From Saccharothrix sp. NRRL B-16348 (GTDB lineage Bacteria; Actinomycetota; Actinomycetes; Mycobacteriales; Pseudonocardiaceae), in assembly GCF_001280085.1 (NCBI RefSeq), contig NZ_LGED01000057.1, forward strand, positions 1 to 64,000: a stretch of 64,000 nucleotides of DNA, in the 5' to 3' direction. The notes below the pieces were generated by a model that searched no databases, was not told the DNA's origin, and saw only the letters and a program-made list of their open reading frames with translations. The translations under genes and the position numbers were made by a program. The stretch's first letter is position 1. Every line of letters starts with the position of its first letter. Positions 1-8,548 of the stretch are shown in pieces.

Positions 1-10
1 GGTCAGTGGT

Positions 11-62
11 GGGTGGGTCCGGGTGGTGGGCGGCTTGGCTTCGGGTGGTGGGCGGTCGGGGG
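11..62 (+). other. G-tract cluster, potential G-quadruplex
   Basis: Four GGG tracts at 11-13, 15-17, 21-23 and 28-30 are separated by loops of 1, 3 and 4 bases, which fits the canonical quadruplex pattern. A 14-base stretch beginning cgggtggtgggcgg occurs at 20-33 and again at 42-55, and GGG tracts continue to 62. The cluster lies 100-150 bases past the stop codon of the sliding-clamp gene and on the opposite strand to it. No gene is visible in bases 1-161. Folding is an inference from the pattern only. Confidence 0.5.
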
Positions 63-161
63 TGGTTGAGGCGGGCTGCTGGTTTTCAACCGAGGTACGA
101 GAACAGTGTTTCCGTACATTTTTGGGCGATGTTCACCCGATTGTGTTGGTGGGCGGTTTGG

Positions 162-1265
162 TCAGGAGACGGTTCGGAGGGGGACGACGAGGTAGGTGAG
201 TTCTACACCGTCCGGGCCCGCTTGGCTCGTCAGGACGGTGGAGCGCAGGCCGTCTTGGATGCGGAGTTCCACCCGGCGGCCGCTGAAGGCGCGCAACGCA
301 TCCGCCAGGTAGCGGGCCTGGAAGGTCTTGGTCACGCGGTTGCCGTCGATGGTGGCTTTGACCGACTCCTCGGACTCTCCACTCTGCGGGTCGCTGCCGC
401 GCACCCGCAGCTCGCCGTCGTCCACCTGGATGGTGACCGAACCGTGCGGACCGGCGTACGGGACGGCGCGTCGCACCGCGCCGGCCAGCACATCGGCCTC
501 CACCACCACCGTGCTGTCGATGACCGCCTCCAGCAGCTTCCGCACTCGATCGTCCGGGAACGGGGCGGCCAGCAGCGCCGTGCTGACGCTCCCACCGGCC
601 CACGACAAGGCGATGCGGTCCGCGTCGGCGTGCACCGTCACGTCCGCCGCACGGTCCGGTTGCCTGGACGCCTCGGCCAGCACCACCGCCGGCGCCAGCA
701 CGTCCAGCTCCCCTGTCGGCACCCACGGTAGCGAAGCGAACGCCATCCGATAACGGTCCGTCGCGATCAGCTCCAGCCGGCCGCCCGCGCCGTGCATCCG
801 CACGCCCGTGAACATCGGGAGGGCGTCGTCCTTCGACGCGGCGGACGAGACCGGGGCCAGGGCGGCGGTCAGGGTGCGGGCGGGGATCACGCCCACGGCG
901 GGCGGCAGCGGGGGGATGCCCGGGTGGGACGACAAGTCGAGCAACGGCAGGGCGAAGCGGGCCGTCGAAGTCCGGACGGCCAGGCGCGAGCCCTCGACGA
1001 CCAGCCTGACCTGAGGGTCCTCCAGGCTGCGGAGGGTGTCGGCCAGCGGCCGGGCCGGGACGACCACCGCGCCGTCCGCGTGCACGGTGGCGGCACGGGT
1101 CAGGCGGACGGCGTGCTCGCGGTCGCTGCCCGCCAGCTCGACCCCGCCACCGTCGGCCCGCAGCACCAAGCCGGCCAGGACCGGGTCGTACACCCTGGTC
1201 GGCAGGAGGCGGGCGACGTCGGCGGCGGCAGTGGCCAGGTCGGCGGTGGTGGCGGTCAGGTCCAT
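162..1265 (-). CDS. DNA polymerase III beta clamp paralogue (DnaN-like)
   Basis: The 367-residue protein matches the bacterial sliding clamp in length. It has the three-domain layout with repeated beta/alpha modules and phrases such as LPMFTGVRM, LIATDRYRMA and a C-terminal TYLVVPLRTVS in place of the usual YLxMPxRL tail. The clamp encircles DNA and tethers polymerases and repair enzymes. The principal dnaN normally sits beside dnaA and recF at oriC. Neither is here, so this is probably a second copy. The upstream MFS gene ends only 29 bases before the ATG on the same strand, so the two may be co-transcribed. Divergence of the C-terminal tail suggests altered partner binding, which is an inference. 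Confidence 0.85.
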   Translation of the reverse strand: MDLTATTADLATAAADVARLLPTRVYDPVLAGLVLRADGGGVELAGSDREHAVRLTRAATVHADGAVVVPARPLADTLRSLEDPQVRLVVEGSRLAVRTSTARFALPLLDLSSHPGIPPLPPAVGVIPARTLTAALAPVSSAASKDDALPMFTGVRMHGAGGRLELIATDRYRMAFASLPWVPTGELDVLAPAVVLAEASRQPDRAADVTVHADADRIALSWAGGSVSTALLAAPFPDDRVRKLLEAVIDSTVVVEADVLAGAVRRAVPYAGPHGSVTIQVDDGELRVRGSDPQSGESEESVKATIDGNRVTKTFQARYLADALRAFSGRRVELRIQDGLRSTVLTSQAGPDGVELTYLVVPLRTVS

Positions 1266-1294
1266 GCCGACAAGCTAGACCCGACCACCGACAA

Positions 1295-2530
1295 TCAGCG
1301 GGCCACCAGGGCCAGTTCGTCCTGGCTCAGCGGCACGCCGGCCGCGACCGTGCGGCGGAAGATCCACACCAGCACGGCGATCACCAGGCCGGAGACCGCG
1401 GCGGCGACGAACGCCACGCCGGTGCCGTAGACCTCGACCAGCTGACCGCTCGCCGACTGGCCGATCGCCAACCCGACGGTCACCGCCGTCACCACCCAGC
1501 CGAACGCCTCGGTGGCCGTGCCGTCGGGTGCGACCTGCTCGATCGCGGCCGAGTGGGTGGTGGCCTGCGGCGTGATCAGGGTGCCGACCACGAGCAGCGC
1601 GGCGCCCAGACCGATCAACCCCGTCGGCACGGCGAGCAGCAGCGACAGCAGCGCGAACCCGCCCAGCAGCACGGGCAGCCGCAGGTGCATCGCCCGCGGG
1701 AACGGCTTCATCGAGTACAGGACGCCGAACAGCACCGAGCTGACCGACCAGAGGCTCAGCAGCAGACCGCCCACGCCGACGTGACCGGCCTGCGCCGCGG
1801 CGGCGGGCACGGCCACCTCGATGAACCCGATCGTCACGCCGAACCCCAACGCCGCCAACGCGACCGTGCGCATGCCGGGTGACGCCAGCGCGCCGAGCAG
1901 GCTGCGGCTCATGGGCGCCGGGCGGACACCGCGCACCGTCGGGTTCAACGCGAACCACAGCGCGCCGACCGCCATCGACACCGCGCCGATCACCACGCCG
2001 GTCCCCGCCCACGGCGCCGTGACCAGCAGCCCGGCCAGACCGGGGCCGAGGATGAAGAAGACCTCCATGCTGATCGCCTCGTAGGCGTACCCGGCGAGCC
2101 GCGTCGACCCGGCCGGCAGCACGTGCGACCACAGGGCGCGGGACGCGGAGCCGACCATCGGCTCGGTGATCCCGACCAGGAACGCGACGGGCACCAGCAC
2201 GGCCAACGTCGCGCCGGCCTCGACCGCGCTGATCGCCAACGCCACGAACACCGCGAACAGCGCCACCGCGCCGAGCAGCGGGCGGGTCGGCCCGTGCCGG
2301 TCCATCAGCCTGCCCTGCACGATCGACCCGACCGCGACACCGACCAGCGACGACGCCGACACCAGACCCGCCGCGGCGAACGAGCCGGTCTCGCGCTGCA
2401 CGTAGAGCAGCAGCGACAGGCCGACCATCGCGATGGGCAGGCGGGCGAGCAGGGACGCGACCACGGGGCCGCGCATGCCGGGGGTGGTGAGGGCAGCACG
2501 GTAGTCGGAGAGGCGGGCAGAATGGGACAT
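1295..2530 (-). CDS. MFS family transporter (drug-efflux type)
   Basis: A 411-residue polytopic protein with about 12 hydrophobic segments and the major-facilitator loop motif in the form GRLMDRHGPTRPLL between helices 2 and 3. I chose the ATG at 2530 (MSHSARLSDY) because the codons before it run through a repeated operator sequence. The most similar family in my memory is the actinobacterial MFS group of proton-driven exporters; the substrate is unknown. It lies head-to-tail with the clamp paralogue. The three GTACCAGT/ACTGGTAC elements immediately upstream imply control by a repressor, but no regulator gene is adjacent. Confidence 0.85.
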   Translation of the reverse strand: MSHSARLSDYRAALTTPGMRGPVVASLLARLPIAMVGLSLLLYVQRETGSFAAAGLVSASSLVGVAVGSIVQGRLMDRHGPTRPLLGAVALFAVFVALAISAVEAGATLAVLVPVAFLVGITEPMVGSASRALWSHVLPAGSTRLAGYAYEAISMEVFFILGPGLAGLLVTAPWAGTGVVIGAVSMAVGALWFALNPTVRGVRPAPMSRSLLGALASPGMRTVALAALGFGVTIGFIEVAVPAAAAQAGHVGVGGLLLSLWSVSSVLFGVLYSMKPFPRAMHLRLPVLLGGFALLSLLLAVPTGLIGLGAALLVVGTLITPQATTHSAAIEQVAPDGTATEAFGWVVTAVTVGLAIGQSASGQLVEVYGTGVAFVAAAVSGLVIAVLVWIFRRTVAAGVPLSQDELALVAR

Positions 2531-2532
2531 GT

Positions 2533-2569
2533 GTACCAGTATGCACCGCACTGGTACGCCCGTACCAGT
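2533..2569. promoter_or_regulatory. Triple 8-bp operator GTACCAGT / ACTGGTAC
   Basis: GTACCAGT occurs at 2533-2540, its exact reverse complement ACTGGTAC at 2550-2557, and GTACCAGT again at 2562-2569. The first pair is an inverted repeat with a 9-base gap, and the second pair has a 4-base gap. The group starts 3 bases from the MFS start codon, where a repressor would block transcription or translation. TetR- or MarR-type binding is inferred from the architecture; the regulator is not in the neighbourhood. Confidence 0.65.
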
Positions 2570-2920
2570 CATTGCGCGGTGTGATCCATCACCAGGTCAC
2601 CGCGGGTACGCCGGATGGTCTTGAACCGTCCATCGGCTGGGAGTGGATTGCAGTTCGATTACAACAATGGGATGACCGGGTGAAACCACACGGAGAAACC
2701 GCTGAACAGAGGGTCCTTGAGGGTGAACGGGCTTGAGTTGCGGGGGAGGTGTCGTGCGATCGTGGAAGTAGCCACCGCCAAGTCACCGCCAAGCCGCTCC
2801 CGGCCTGTTTCGAGCGCGGTAGCAGCGGGTAACCAAGCCTCCTTCCGGCGCCACGAGGGTCGGGGCCTGCGGGTGCCGGAGGTGTGGAAGGCGCGGTCTG
2901 TCGGGGGATGGGCCGTGCGG
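2570..2920. other. Gene-free interval between MFS gene and crp terminator
   Basis: About 350 bases with no reading frame that looks like a protein: the open frames are Arg/Ser/Pro-rich shadows without ribosome-binding sites. It should hold the MFS promoter near 2570-2640 on the minus strand. I see no tRNA, riboswitch signature or strong hairpin other than the crp terminator that begins at 2921. Confidence 0.5.
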
Positions 2921-2966
2921 CAACAAGACCGGTGCGCCGCGTCGGGGGCGGCGCCCGGTCTTGTTG
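2921..2966 (-). terminator. Rho-independent-type terminator of crp
   Basis: The arm caacaagaccggtgcgccgc (2921-2940) pairs with 2948-2966 across a 7-base loop, with only one imperfection. It lies 20 bases past the crp stop codon. The arm is GC-rich in the middle and ends in AT-rich sequence, a common actinobacterial terminator form. Confidence 0.85.
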
Positions 2967-2985
2967 TTCTTGCTCTCCAGTGCTG

Positions 2986-3660
2986 CTAGCGGGCGCGGCG
3001 GGCCAGGCGCTCCGGGTCCAGGATCAGCACGCTCTTGCCCTCCAGTCGCAGCCAACCGCGGTGGGCGAAGTCGGCCAGGGCCTTGTTCACCGTCTCGCGC
3101 GAGGCGCCGACGAACTGGGCGATCTCCTCCTGCGTCAGGTCGTGCGTGACCCGCAGCAGACCGGCCTCCTGGCTGCCGAAGCGCTGTGCGAGCTGCAGCA
3201 GCGCCTTGGCCACCCGGCCGGGCACGTCGGTGAAGATCAGGTCGGCCAGCATGGAGTTCGTCCGGCGCAGCCTGCGGGCCAACGCCCTCAGCAACTGCTC
3301 GGCGATCTCCGGCCGGTTGGTGATCCACTGCCGCAGCGCTGGGCGGTCCATGCTGACCGCGCGCACTTCGGTCACCGTGGTCGCGGTGGACGTGCGCGGA
3401 CCGGGGTCGAAGATCGACAGCTCGCCGAACATGTCGGACGGTCCGAAGATCCCCAACAGGTTCTCCCGGCCGTCCGGCGACTTGCGGCCGATCTTCACCT
3501 TGCCGGACTGGATGATGTAGAGCCGGTCACCCGGCTCGCCTTCCGCGAAGATCACGTGGCCACGCGGGAATTCAACAGACTCCAGCGTCTGCGCCAGCGC
3601 CTCCGCTGCGGCCTGTTCAACCCCCTGGAAAATGCCCGCGCGGGCCAGGGTCTCGTCCAC
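2986..3660 (-). CDS. crp: Crp/Fnr family cAMP-responsive regulator
   Basis: A 224-residue global transcription regulator equivalent to M. tuberculosis Rv3676 and corynebacterial GlxR. The N-terminal cyclic-nucleotide-binding barrel includes [14 protein letters not shown] and [18 protein letters not shown]; the latter is the phosphate-binding cassette. A C-terminal winged helix carries [20 protein letters not shown] as recognition region. I chose the GTG at 3660 because AGGAGG lies 6 bases upstream of it. The longer frame beginning ten codons earlier has no ribosome-binding site. Family members bind TGTGA-N6-TCACA; matching sites lie upstream of acs and hppA in this window. Confidence 0.95.
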   Translation of the reverse strand: MDETLARAGIFQGVEQAAAEALAQTLESVEFPRGHVIFAEGEPGDRLYIIQSGKVKIGRKSPDGRENLLGIFGPSDMFGELSIFDPGPRTSTATTVTEVRAVSMDRPALRQWITNRPEIAEQLLRALARRLRRTNSMLADLIFTDVPGRVAKALLQLAQRFGSQEAGLLRVTHDLTQEEIAQFVGASRETVNKALADFAHRGWLRLEGKSVLILDPERLARRAR

Positions 3661-3753
3661 CTCGTCCCTCCTGTCGAGACGCGGCGGCATGGTTGAGCGC
3701 GTTCCGCCTTCTGGCGGATCAGCGCCTGCCGCCGATCACTGAGTGCAGTCTAA

Positions 3754-3799
3754 GGGCTGTGGTCGGGATCGCCTTTCGGCGCGCCGCCCACCACAGCCC
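3754..3799 (-). terminator. Hairpin between small membrane gene and crp
   Basis: gggctgtggt (3754-3763) is exactly complementary to accacagccc (3790-3799), with further short pairing inside the loop. It lies 63 bases after the small membrane-protein gene on the minus strand and about 95 bases before crp. It is either that gene's terminator or part of the crp leader. No T-run follows, so termination is only likely. Confidence 0.5.
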
Positions 3800-3861
3800 C
3801 GGACAGCCCGATAAGGCCCGCCGGGGGGTTGACCCCGTGGGCCTCGCCGGTCCTACCCCGC

Positions 3862-4113
3862 TTAGCGGCGGGTGCGCCGCTGACGCAGGTTCCTGGCACG
3901 ACCGCCCAGCCTGCGCAGCCGGAACAGTTCCAGCGCGCGGCCGATGCCGTGCCCGTAGAGCGCCCTGACCTCGTCCGGCCGGGCCGACTCCAGGAACTCC
4001 TCGACCTCGTCCTCCTGCACGGCGACGTGTCGCAGACGAGCTTCAACGCGCTCCATGAAGAGCGCGAAGAACATGATCACGATCGGAACGGCGATGACGA
4101 ACCAGGCAGTCAT
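3862..4113 (-). CDS. Small conserved membrane protein (Rv3675-like)
   Basis: An 83-residue protein with one N-terminal membrane helix (MTAWFVIAVPIVIMFFALFM, residues 1-20). An acidic then strongly basic cytoplasmic tail follows, ending GGRARNLRQRRTRR. The ATG at 4113 is preceded by CGGAG at good spacing. The equivalent position between crp and nth in mycobacteria holds a similar small membrane protein of unknown function, so I regard it as a conserved orphan. No catalytic motif is visible. Confidence 0.75.
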   Translation of the reverse strand: MTAWFVIAVPIVIMFFALFMERVEARLRHVAVQEDEVEEFLESARPDEVRALYGHGIGRALELFRLRRLGGRARNLRQRRTRR

Positions 4114-4394
4114 GATGGCTCCGATCCTTGCGCATCCGGTTCGGCGCGCGGTCAAGGGGGGTCACTCCGGCGTGTCGGTTCGAGGTCGTTCAGCCGTTCA
4201 AAGGACGTGTGCGGGCGGCCGATGGTTGCCTGCCCCTCGATCGTCGCGCTTCGCCCGGAGCGCCGCTCGCCGGCGCGTATCCCCCGCGAGGGTGGGAAAT
4301 CTCGCAGCACATCGCGGGATTCCGCGGGACCTCACCGGACCTCGCGCCCGACCGAGCCGCCGTGCGCGCGGCGGCGGCCAGTAATCTCGTCCGC

Positions 4395-5162
4395 ATGGCG
4401 AAGAGCGCGGTGAAGCAGCCGGAGACGCGGCTGGGACTGGTCCGCCGGGCGCGTCGCATGGTGCGGGTCCTCGGCGAGGGTTACCCGGACGCGCACTGCG
4501 AGCTGGACTTCACCGAGCCGCTGGAACTCCTGGTGGCCGTCGTGCTCTCGGCGCAGACGACGGACGTGCGGGTGAACCTGGTCACGCCCGCGTTGTTCAA
4601 GCGGTACCGGACGGCCGCCGACTACGCCTCCGCCGACCGCGCCGAGCTCGAAGAGCTGATCAAGCCGACCGGGTTCTACCGCAACAAGGCGACCTCGCTG
4701 ATCGGCCTCGGCTCCGCCCTGGTGGAGCGGTTCGGCGGCGAGGTGCCCGGCAGGCTGAAGGACCTGGTGACGTTGCCCGGCGTCGGCCGCAAGACCGCGA
4801 ACGTGGTGCTGGGCGACGCTTTCGGTGTGCCGGGGATCACCGTCGACACGCACTTCGGCCGGCTCGTCCGACGTTGGGGCTGGACCGAGGAGGAGGACCC
4901 GGTCAAGGTCGAGCACGCGATCGGCGCGCTGGTCGAGCGCAAGGAGTGGACCTTGCTCTCGCACCGCACGATCTTCCACGGCCGCCGCGTCTGCCACGCC
5001 CGCACACCCGCGTGCGGCGCGTGCCTGCTGGCGCCCCAGTGCCCGTCCTACGGCATCGGCCAGGTCGACCCGGTCAAGGCGCAGAAGCTGGTCAAGGGCG
5101 AGGAAGCGCCGCACCTGATCGAACTCGCCGAACGCGTGCGCGCGGGGGAGAAACTGGCGTGA
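4395..5162 (+). CDS. nth: Endonuclease III (DNA glycosylase/AP lyase)
   Basis: A 255-residue base-excision-repair enzyme that removes oxidised pyrimidines and cleaves the abasic site. It shows the helix-hairpin-helix [13 protein letters not shown] with the catalytic Lys, the catalytic Asp in [11 protein letters not shown], and a C-terminal 4Fe-4S motif C-x6-C-x2-C-x5-C ([17 protein letters not shown]). The ATG at 4395 starts MAKSAVKQ; the frame extends further upstream, but that part has no family resemblance. It leads a four-gene operon with tlpA-like, Nudix and marP genes, each overlapping the next by 3-4 bases. Confidence 0.95.
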   Translation: MAKSAVKQPETRLGLVRRARRMVRVLGEGYPDAHCELDFTEPLELLVAVVLSAQTTDVRVNLVTPALFKRYRTAADYASADRAELEELIKPTGFYRNKATSLIGLGSALVERFGGEVPGRLKDLVTLPGVGRKTANVVLGDAFGVPGITVDTHFGRLVRRWGWTEEEDPVKVEHAIGALVERKEWTLLSHRTIFHGRRVCHARTPACGACLLAPQCPSYGIGQVDPVKAQKLVKGEEAPHLIELAERVRAGEKLA

Positions 5163-5761
5163 GCCCGGCAGCGCGGTGGGCCGCCGTCGTCCTGGTGCTG
5201 GCGGTGGCGGGCGCCGTCGCGCTGTGGCCTCGCTCACCTGATCCGGTCGACCAGAACGCGATCCCGACCCGGACCATGCCGACGACCGACCTGGACGCCG
5301 CACGTGACCAGGCCGCGCTCAGGCCGTGCCCGCGAGGTCCGGCGGACGTTCAGGGGCCGCAGGTGCTGCGCGGTCTCACGGTCACGTGCCTGGGCGACGG
5401 GCAGCCGGTCGACGTGGCGTCCACCGTCACCGGACCGGCTGTGGTGAACTTCTGGGCCACCTGGTGCGTTCCCTGTCAGGAGGAGCTCAAGGTCCTCGAC
5501 GCCTACGCGCAGGAGCCCGGCGCGGTCGACGTGGTCGCGGTCCTGGTGGAGAGCAAGGAGGCTGACGGTCTGGAGCTGTTGGCGAAACTCGGCGTGCGCC
5601 TGCCGTCGGTGGCCGATCCGGCCGACGGGGTGCGCAGGGCTGCCCGCGTGCCCCGGACGTTGCCGATGAACTACGTCGTCGGCGCGGACGGCTCGCTGAC
5701 CCAGGTGACCGATCCGGTGACCTTCACGTCGGTGGAGCAGGTGCGCGAGGTGGTCGGATGA
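5159..5761 (+). CDS. Membrane-anchored thioredoxin-like (TlpA family) protein
   Basis: A 200-residue protein with an N-terminal signal anchor ([16 protein letters not shown]) followed by an extracytoplasmic thioredoxin fold. The redox site is [14 protein letters not shown], a CxxC pair. The fold ends in the cis-proline region [13 protein letters not shown]. It probably reduces or isomerises disulfides outside the membrane. The GTG start at 5159 overlaps the nth stop codon. The same gene (Rv3673c) follows nth in mycobacteria. Confidence 0.9.
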   Translation: MSPAARWAAVVLVLAVAGAVALWPRSPDPVDQNAIPTRTMPTTDLDAARDQAALRPCPRGPADVQGPQVLRGLTVTCLGDGQPVDVASTVTGPAVVNFWATWCVPCQEELKVLDAYAQEPGAVDVVAVLVESKEADGLELLAKLGVRLPSVADPADGVRRAARVPRTLPMNYVVGADGSLTQVTDPVTFTSVEQVREVVG

Positions 5762-6429
5762 CGGCCCTGGTCGATCCGGACGACGTGCCCGGGTGGATGG
5801 GCGGGCTGGTCAAGGCCACCGCCGAGATCGACGCCCGCGCCTTCACCCGGATCACGCCGCCGCCCGACGGCAGCGGACGTCCCGCCGCCGTGCTCATGCT
5901 GTTCGGCGACGGTCCGAGCGGTCCCGACGTGCTGCTGCTGCGCCGTGCCGACACGCTCGGCTCGCACCCCGGGCAGGTCGCGTTCCCCGGCGGCGCGGCC
6001 GATCCGACCGACGACGGGCCGGTGGACACGGCGCTGCGCGAGGCGTTCGAGGAGACCGGCGTGCTGCGCGAGGGCGTGCGGCCGGTGGCGACGTTGCCGC
6101 GGCTGTACGTGCCGGTGTCCGGGTTCGTCGTCACACCCGTGCTGGCGCACTGGGACGAGCCGTCGCCGGTCGCACCCGTCGACCCGGGCGAGACCGCCGC
6201 CGTGGCGCGGGTGCCGATCGCGCACCTGGCCGACCCGGCGAACCGGTTCCGGGTGAGCCACCCGTCCGGGTACGTCGGTGCGGCGTTCTCCGCACCGGGC
6301 ATGCTGGTGTGGGGCTTCACCGCCGGCCTGCTCAACGGCCTGCTCGCGCTGGGCGGGTGGGAACGGCCGTGGGACACCGCGGACGTGCGCGATCTCGACC
6401 TGGCCCTGCGAGCGGTGGAGGTGTCGTGA
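5758..6429 (+). CDS. Nudix hydrolase, CoA pyrophosphatase type
   Basis: A 223-residue protein with the CoA-pyrophosphatase signature. SHPGQVAFPGGAADP is followed by the Nudix helix ALREAFEETGV, where REAFEE binds the metal. Members hydrolyse CoA or related nucleoside diphosphates to 4'-phosphopantetheine and 3',5'-ADP. The Nudix box lacks the usual Glu at the GX5E position, where Asp residues stand instead, which is common in this subgroup. The ATG overlaps the preceding stop codon (ATGA), and marP overlaps its end, so all are translationally coupled. Confidence 0.9.
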   Translation: MTALVDPDDVPGWMGGLVKATAEIDARAFTRITPPPDGSGRPAAVLMLFGDGPSGPDVLLLRRADTLGSHPGQVAFPGGAADPTDDGPVDTALREAFEETGVLREGVRPVATLPRLYVPVSGFVVTPVLAHWDEPSPVAPVDPGETAAVARVPIAHLADPANRFRVSHPSGYVGAAFSAPGMLVWGFTAGLLNGLLALGGWERPWDTADVRDLDLALRAVEVS

Positions 6430-7613
6430 ACTGGGTCGACCTGCTCGTGCTGGCGCTGGCCGCCTTCGCCGCGGTGTCCGGCGCGCGACAGGGGATGGTC
6501 GTGGCGCTGCCCGCGTTCGTCGGCGTGCTCATCGGCCTGGTGCTGGGCACGCAGCTCGCGCCGCTGGTCGTCTCCCAGTTCGACAACGTGGTGACCAAGG
6601 TCGTGTTCGCGGTCGGCATCGTGGTGCTGCTCGTGGCGTTGGGCGAGACGCTGGGCGTGTACATCGGCCGCACCATCAAGCCCAAGGTGAACTCGACCCC
6701 ATTGCGCGGCGTGGACAACGCGCTGGGCGCGATCGTGCAGGGCGCGGTGGTCTTCGTGGTGGCGTGGATGATCGCGCTGCCGCTGACCATGGTCGCCGGC
6801 CTGCCGTCGTTGGCGAAGGCGCTCAACCAGTCGGTGATCCTGTCCACGGTCGACGACACCATGCCGCAGGCCGCGCGGACGTTGGCCGACGACCTGCAGA
6901 ACCTGTTCGACGTGTCCGGTTTCCCGGCCGCGATGGACCCGTTCGACCGGACGCCGCTGCGGGAGGTCGGCCCGCCCGACCCGGCGCTGAGCGCGAACCC
7001 GATCGTGCGGAAGCTGGAGCCCAGCGTGCTGAAGGTGCGCGGCCGGGCGCCGTCGTGCTCGCGGGCGTTGGAGGGCACGGGTTTCGTCATCTCGCCGGAG
7101 CGGGTCATGACGAACGCGCACGTGGTCGCGGGCACCACGGACGTGACGGTGGAGGTCGGCATCGGCGAGTTCGACGCCACGGTCGTGCACTACGACGCGC
7201 AGACCGACATCGCGATCCTGGCCGTGCCGGACCTGGAGGCGACTCCGCTGCAGTTCCGCACCGACGAGATCGCGCCGGGCGAGGACGGGATCGTGCTCGG
7301 CTACCCGTTGGACGGGCCGTACACGGCGTCCGCGGCACGGGTGCGCGAGCGGATCAGGATGCTGCGCGGGCCGGACATCTACGACGCGCAGACCGTGACG
7401 CGGGACGTGTACACGGTGCGGGCGAAGGTGCGCAGCGGCAACTCCGGCGGGCCGTTGGTCGACCCGCAGGGGCGGGTGATGGGCGTGGTGTTCGGCGCGG
7501 CGGTGGACGACCAGGAGACCGGGTTCGTGCTGACGGCGGACGAGGTCGCGGAGGAAGTGGCGAAGGCGCCGACACTGGTGCGCCGGGCGTCCACGCAGAC
7601 CTGCGCGTCGTGA
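6426..7613 (+). CDS. marP: MarP-type membrane-anchored serine protease
   Basis: A 395-residue protein. About four N-terminal membrane helices (residues 3-130) form a colicin-V-production-like domain, followed by a periplasmic trypsin-fold protease. The catalytic triad is visible: His232 in TNAHVVAG, Asp261 in QTDIAIL and Ser340 in SGNSGGPL. In M. tuberculosis, MarP (Rv3671c) is needed for acid resistance and activates a peptidoglycan hydrolase. The start is GTG at 6426, overlapping the Nudix gene's stop. Its own stop abuts that of the convergent alpha/beta-hydrolase gene with no gap. Confidence 0.93.
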   Translation: MNWVDLLVLALAAFAAVSGARQGMVVALPAFVGVLIGLVLGTQLAPLVVSQFDNVVTKVVFAVGIVVLLVALGETLGVYIGRTIKPKVNSTPLRGVDNALGAIVQGAVVFVVAWMIALPLTMVAGLPSLAKALNQSVILSTVDDTMPQAARTLADDLQNLFDVSGFPAAMDPFDRTPLREVGPPDPALSANPIVRKLEPSVLKVRGRAPSCSRALEGTGFVISPERVMTNAHVVAGTTDVTVEVGIGEFDATVVHYDAQTDIAILAVPDLEATPLQFRTDEIAPGEDGIVLGYPLDGPYTASAARVRERIRMLRGPDIYDAQTVTRDVYTVRAKVRSGNSGGPLVDPQGRVMGVVFGAAVDDQETGFVLTADEVAEEVAKAPTLVRRASTQTCAS

Positions 7614-8540
7614 CTAGACCTTCGCCAGGAAGTCGGTGATGTGCAGGCTCGTCGTGCCCGGCGCCTCCTGGTGCGGGAAGTGGCCCACCTCCGGCAGCAC
7701 GCGGTAGACGGACCGGGCGCCCGTCCACAGCGCCGAGTCGGACGCGGTGGGTTCCAGCACCACCGGGTCGAGCGCGCCGTGGAGCTGGAGGACGGGGACG
7801 TCCAACGTGCGGTCCACCGCCTCGGCGAAGCGGCGGCCGTCGCTGCGCAGCTGCGACCGCACGGCCCACCGGTAGTACTCCATGGAGCTGTGCGCGACGC
7901 CCGGCACCAGGACCGCCTCCCGGTTGCGGTGCGCCACCTCGTCGAACTCGGGCGACACCCTCCACTTCGGACCGCCCCACGCGGCGAGCATCCCGGCCAC
8001 GGCCGCGCCGCGGTCCTTGGTCAGCCACCGTTCCGGGTACATCGGGAGCTGGAAGCGGAACAGGTGCGCGCTCGCCCGGCCCTGCCGGCGCGGGTGGCGG
8101 CGGATCGCGCGGCGCAGCGCCAGCGGGTGCGGCGCGGACACGGCCGTCACCGAGTAGACCAGCCGGGAGTGCATGGCGGCGACCGTCCACGCCAGCATGC
8201 CGCCCCACGCGTGGCCGACGAGGTGCGCCCGCGGTTCGCCGAGCGCCTTCACCAGGCCCGCGACGTCACCGGCGAGCGTGAAGCCGTCGTAGCCGCGCGG
8301 TGGTTTGTCGGAGTCGCCGTAGCCCCGCAGGTCGACGGCCACCGCGCGGTAGCCCGCCTCGGCGATCGAGACGAGCTGGTGCCGCCACGTCCACCAGAAC
8401 TCCGGGAAACCGTGCAGCAGCAGCACGAGCGGGCCCTCGCCCAGCTCGGCGACGTGCAGGCGGATGCCGTTCGCGGACACGTCGCGGTGCGTCCACGGGC
8501 CGGGCACCCGGGCGGTCGACGGGTCCGGAGGCAGCCGCAC
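7614..8540 (-). CDS. Alpha/beta-hydrolase, EphE-like, lacking the nucleophile
   Basis: A 308-residue alpha/beta-hydrolase resembling epoxide hydrolases (Rv3670 position). It has the oxyanion-loop HGFPEFWW, Asp258 in HGALDPVV and the catalytic His287 in VGHFPHQ. At the nucleophile elbow, where epoxide hydrolases have GHDWGG, this protein has GHAWGG, so residue 111 is Ala. Unless another residue takes over, it should not form the ester intermediate. The GTG at 8540 is chosen because it follows the holin-like gene's stop; a longer frame would overlap that gene deeply. Confidence 0.85.
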   Translation of the reverse strand: MRLPPDPSTARVPGPWTHRDVSANGIRLHVAELGEGPLVLLLHGFPEFWWTWRHQLVSIAEAGYRAVAVDLRGYGDSDKPPRGYDGFTLAGDVAGLVKALGEPRAHLVGHAWGGMLAWTVAAMHSRLVYSVTAVSAPHPLALRRAIRRHPRRQGRASAHLFRFQLPMYPERWLTKDRGAAVAGMLAAWGGPKWRVSPEFDEVAHRNREAVLVPGVAHSSMEYYRWAVRSQLRSDGRRFAEAVDRTLDVPVLQLHGALDPVVLEPTASDSALWTGARSVYRVLPEVGHFPHQEAPGTTSLHITDFLAKV

Positions 8541-8548
8541 GGCGCGGC

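Noticed and set aside
6..731. Long open frame on the plus strand opposite the clamp gene
   Set aside because: The translation is low-complexity and Arg/His-rich with no family features, and it is antisense to a well-supported gene; high GC keeps such frames open.
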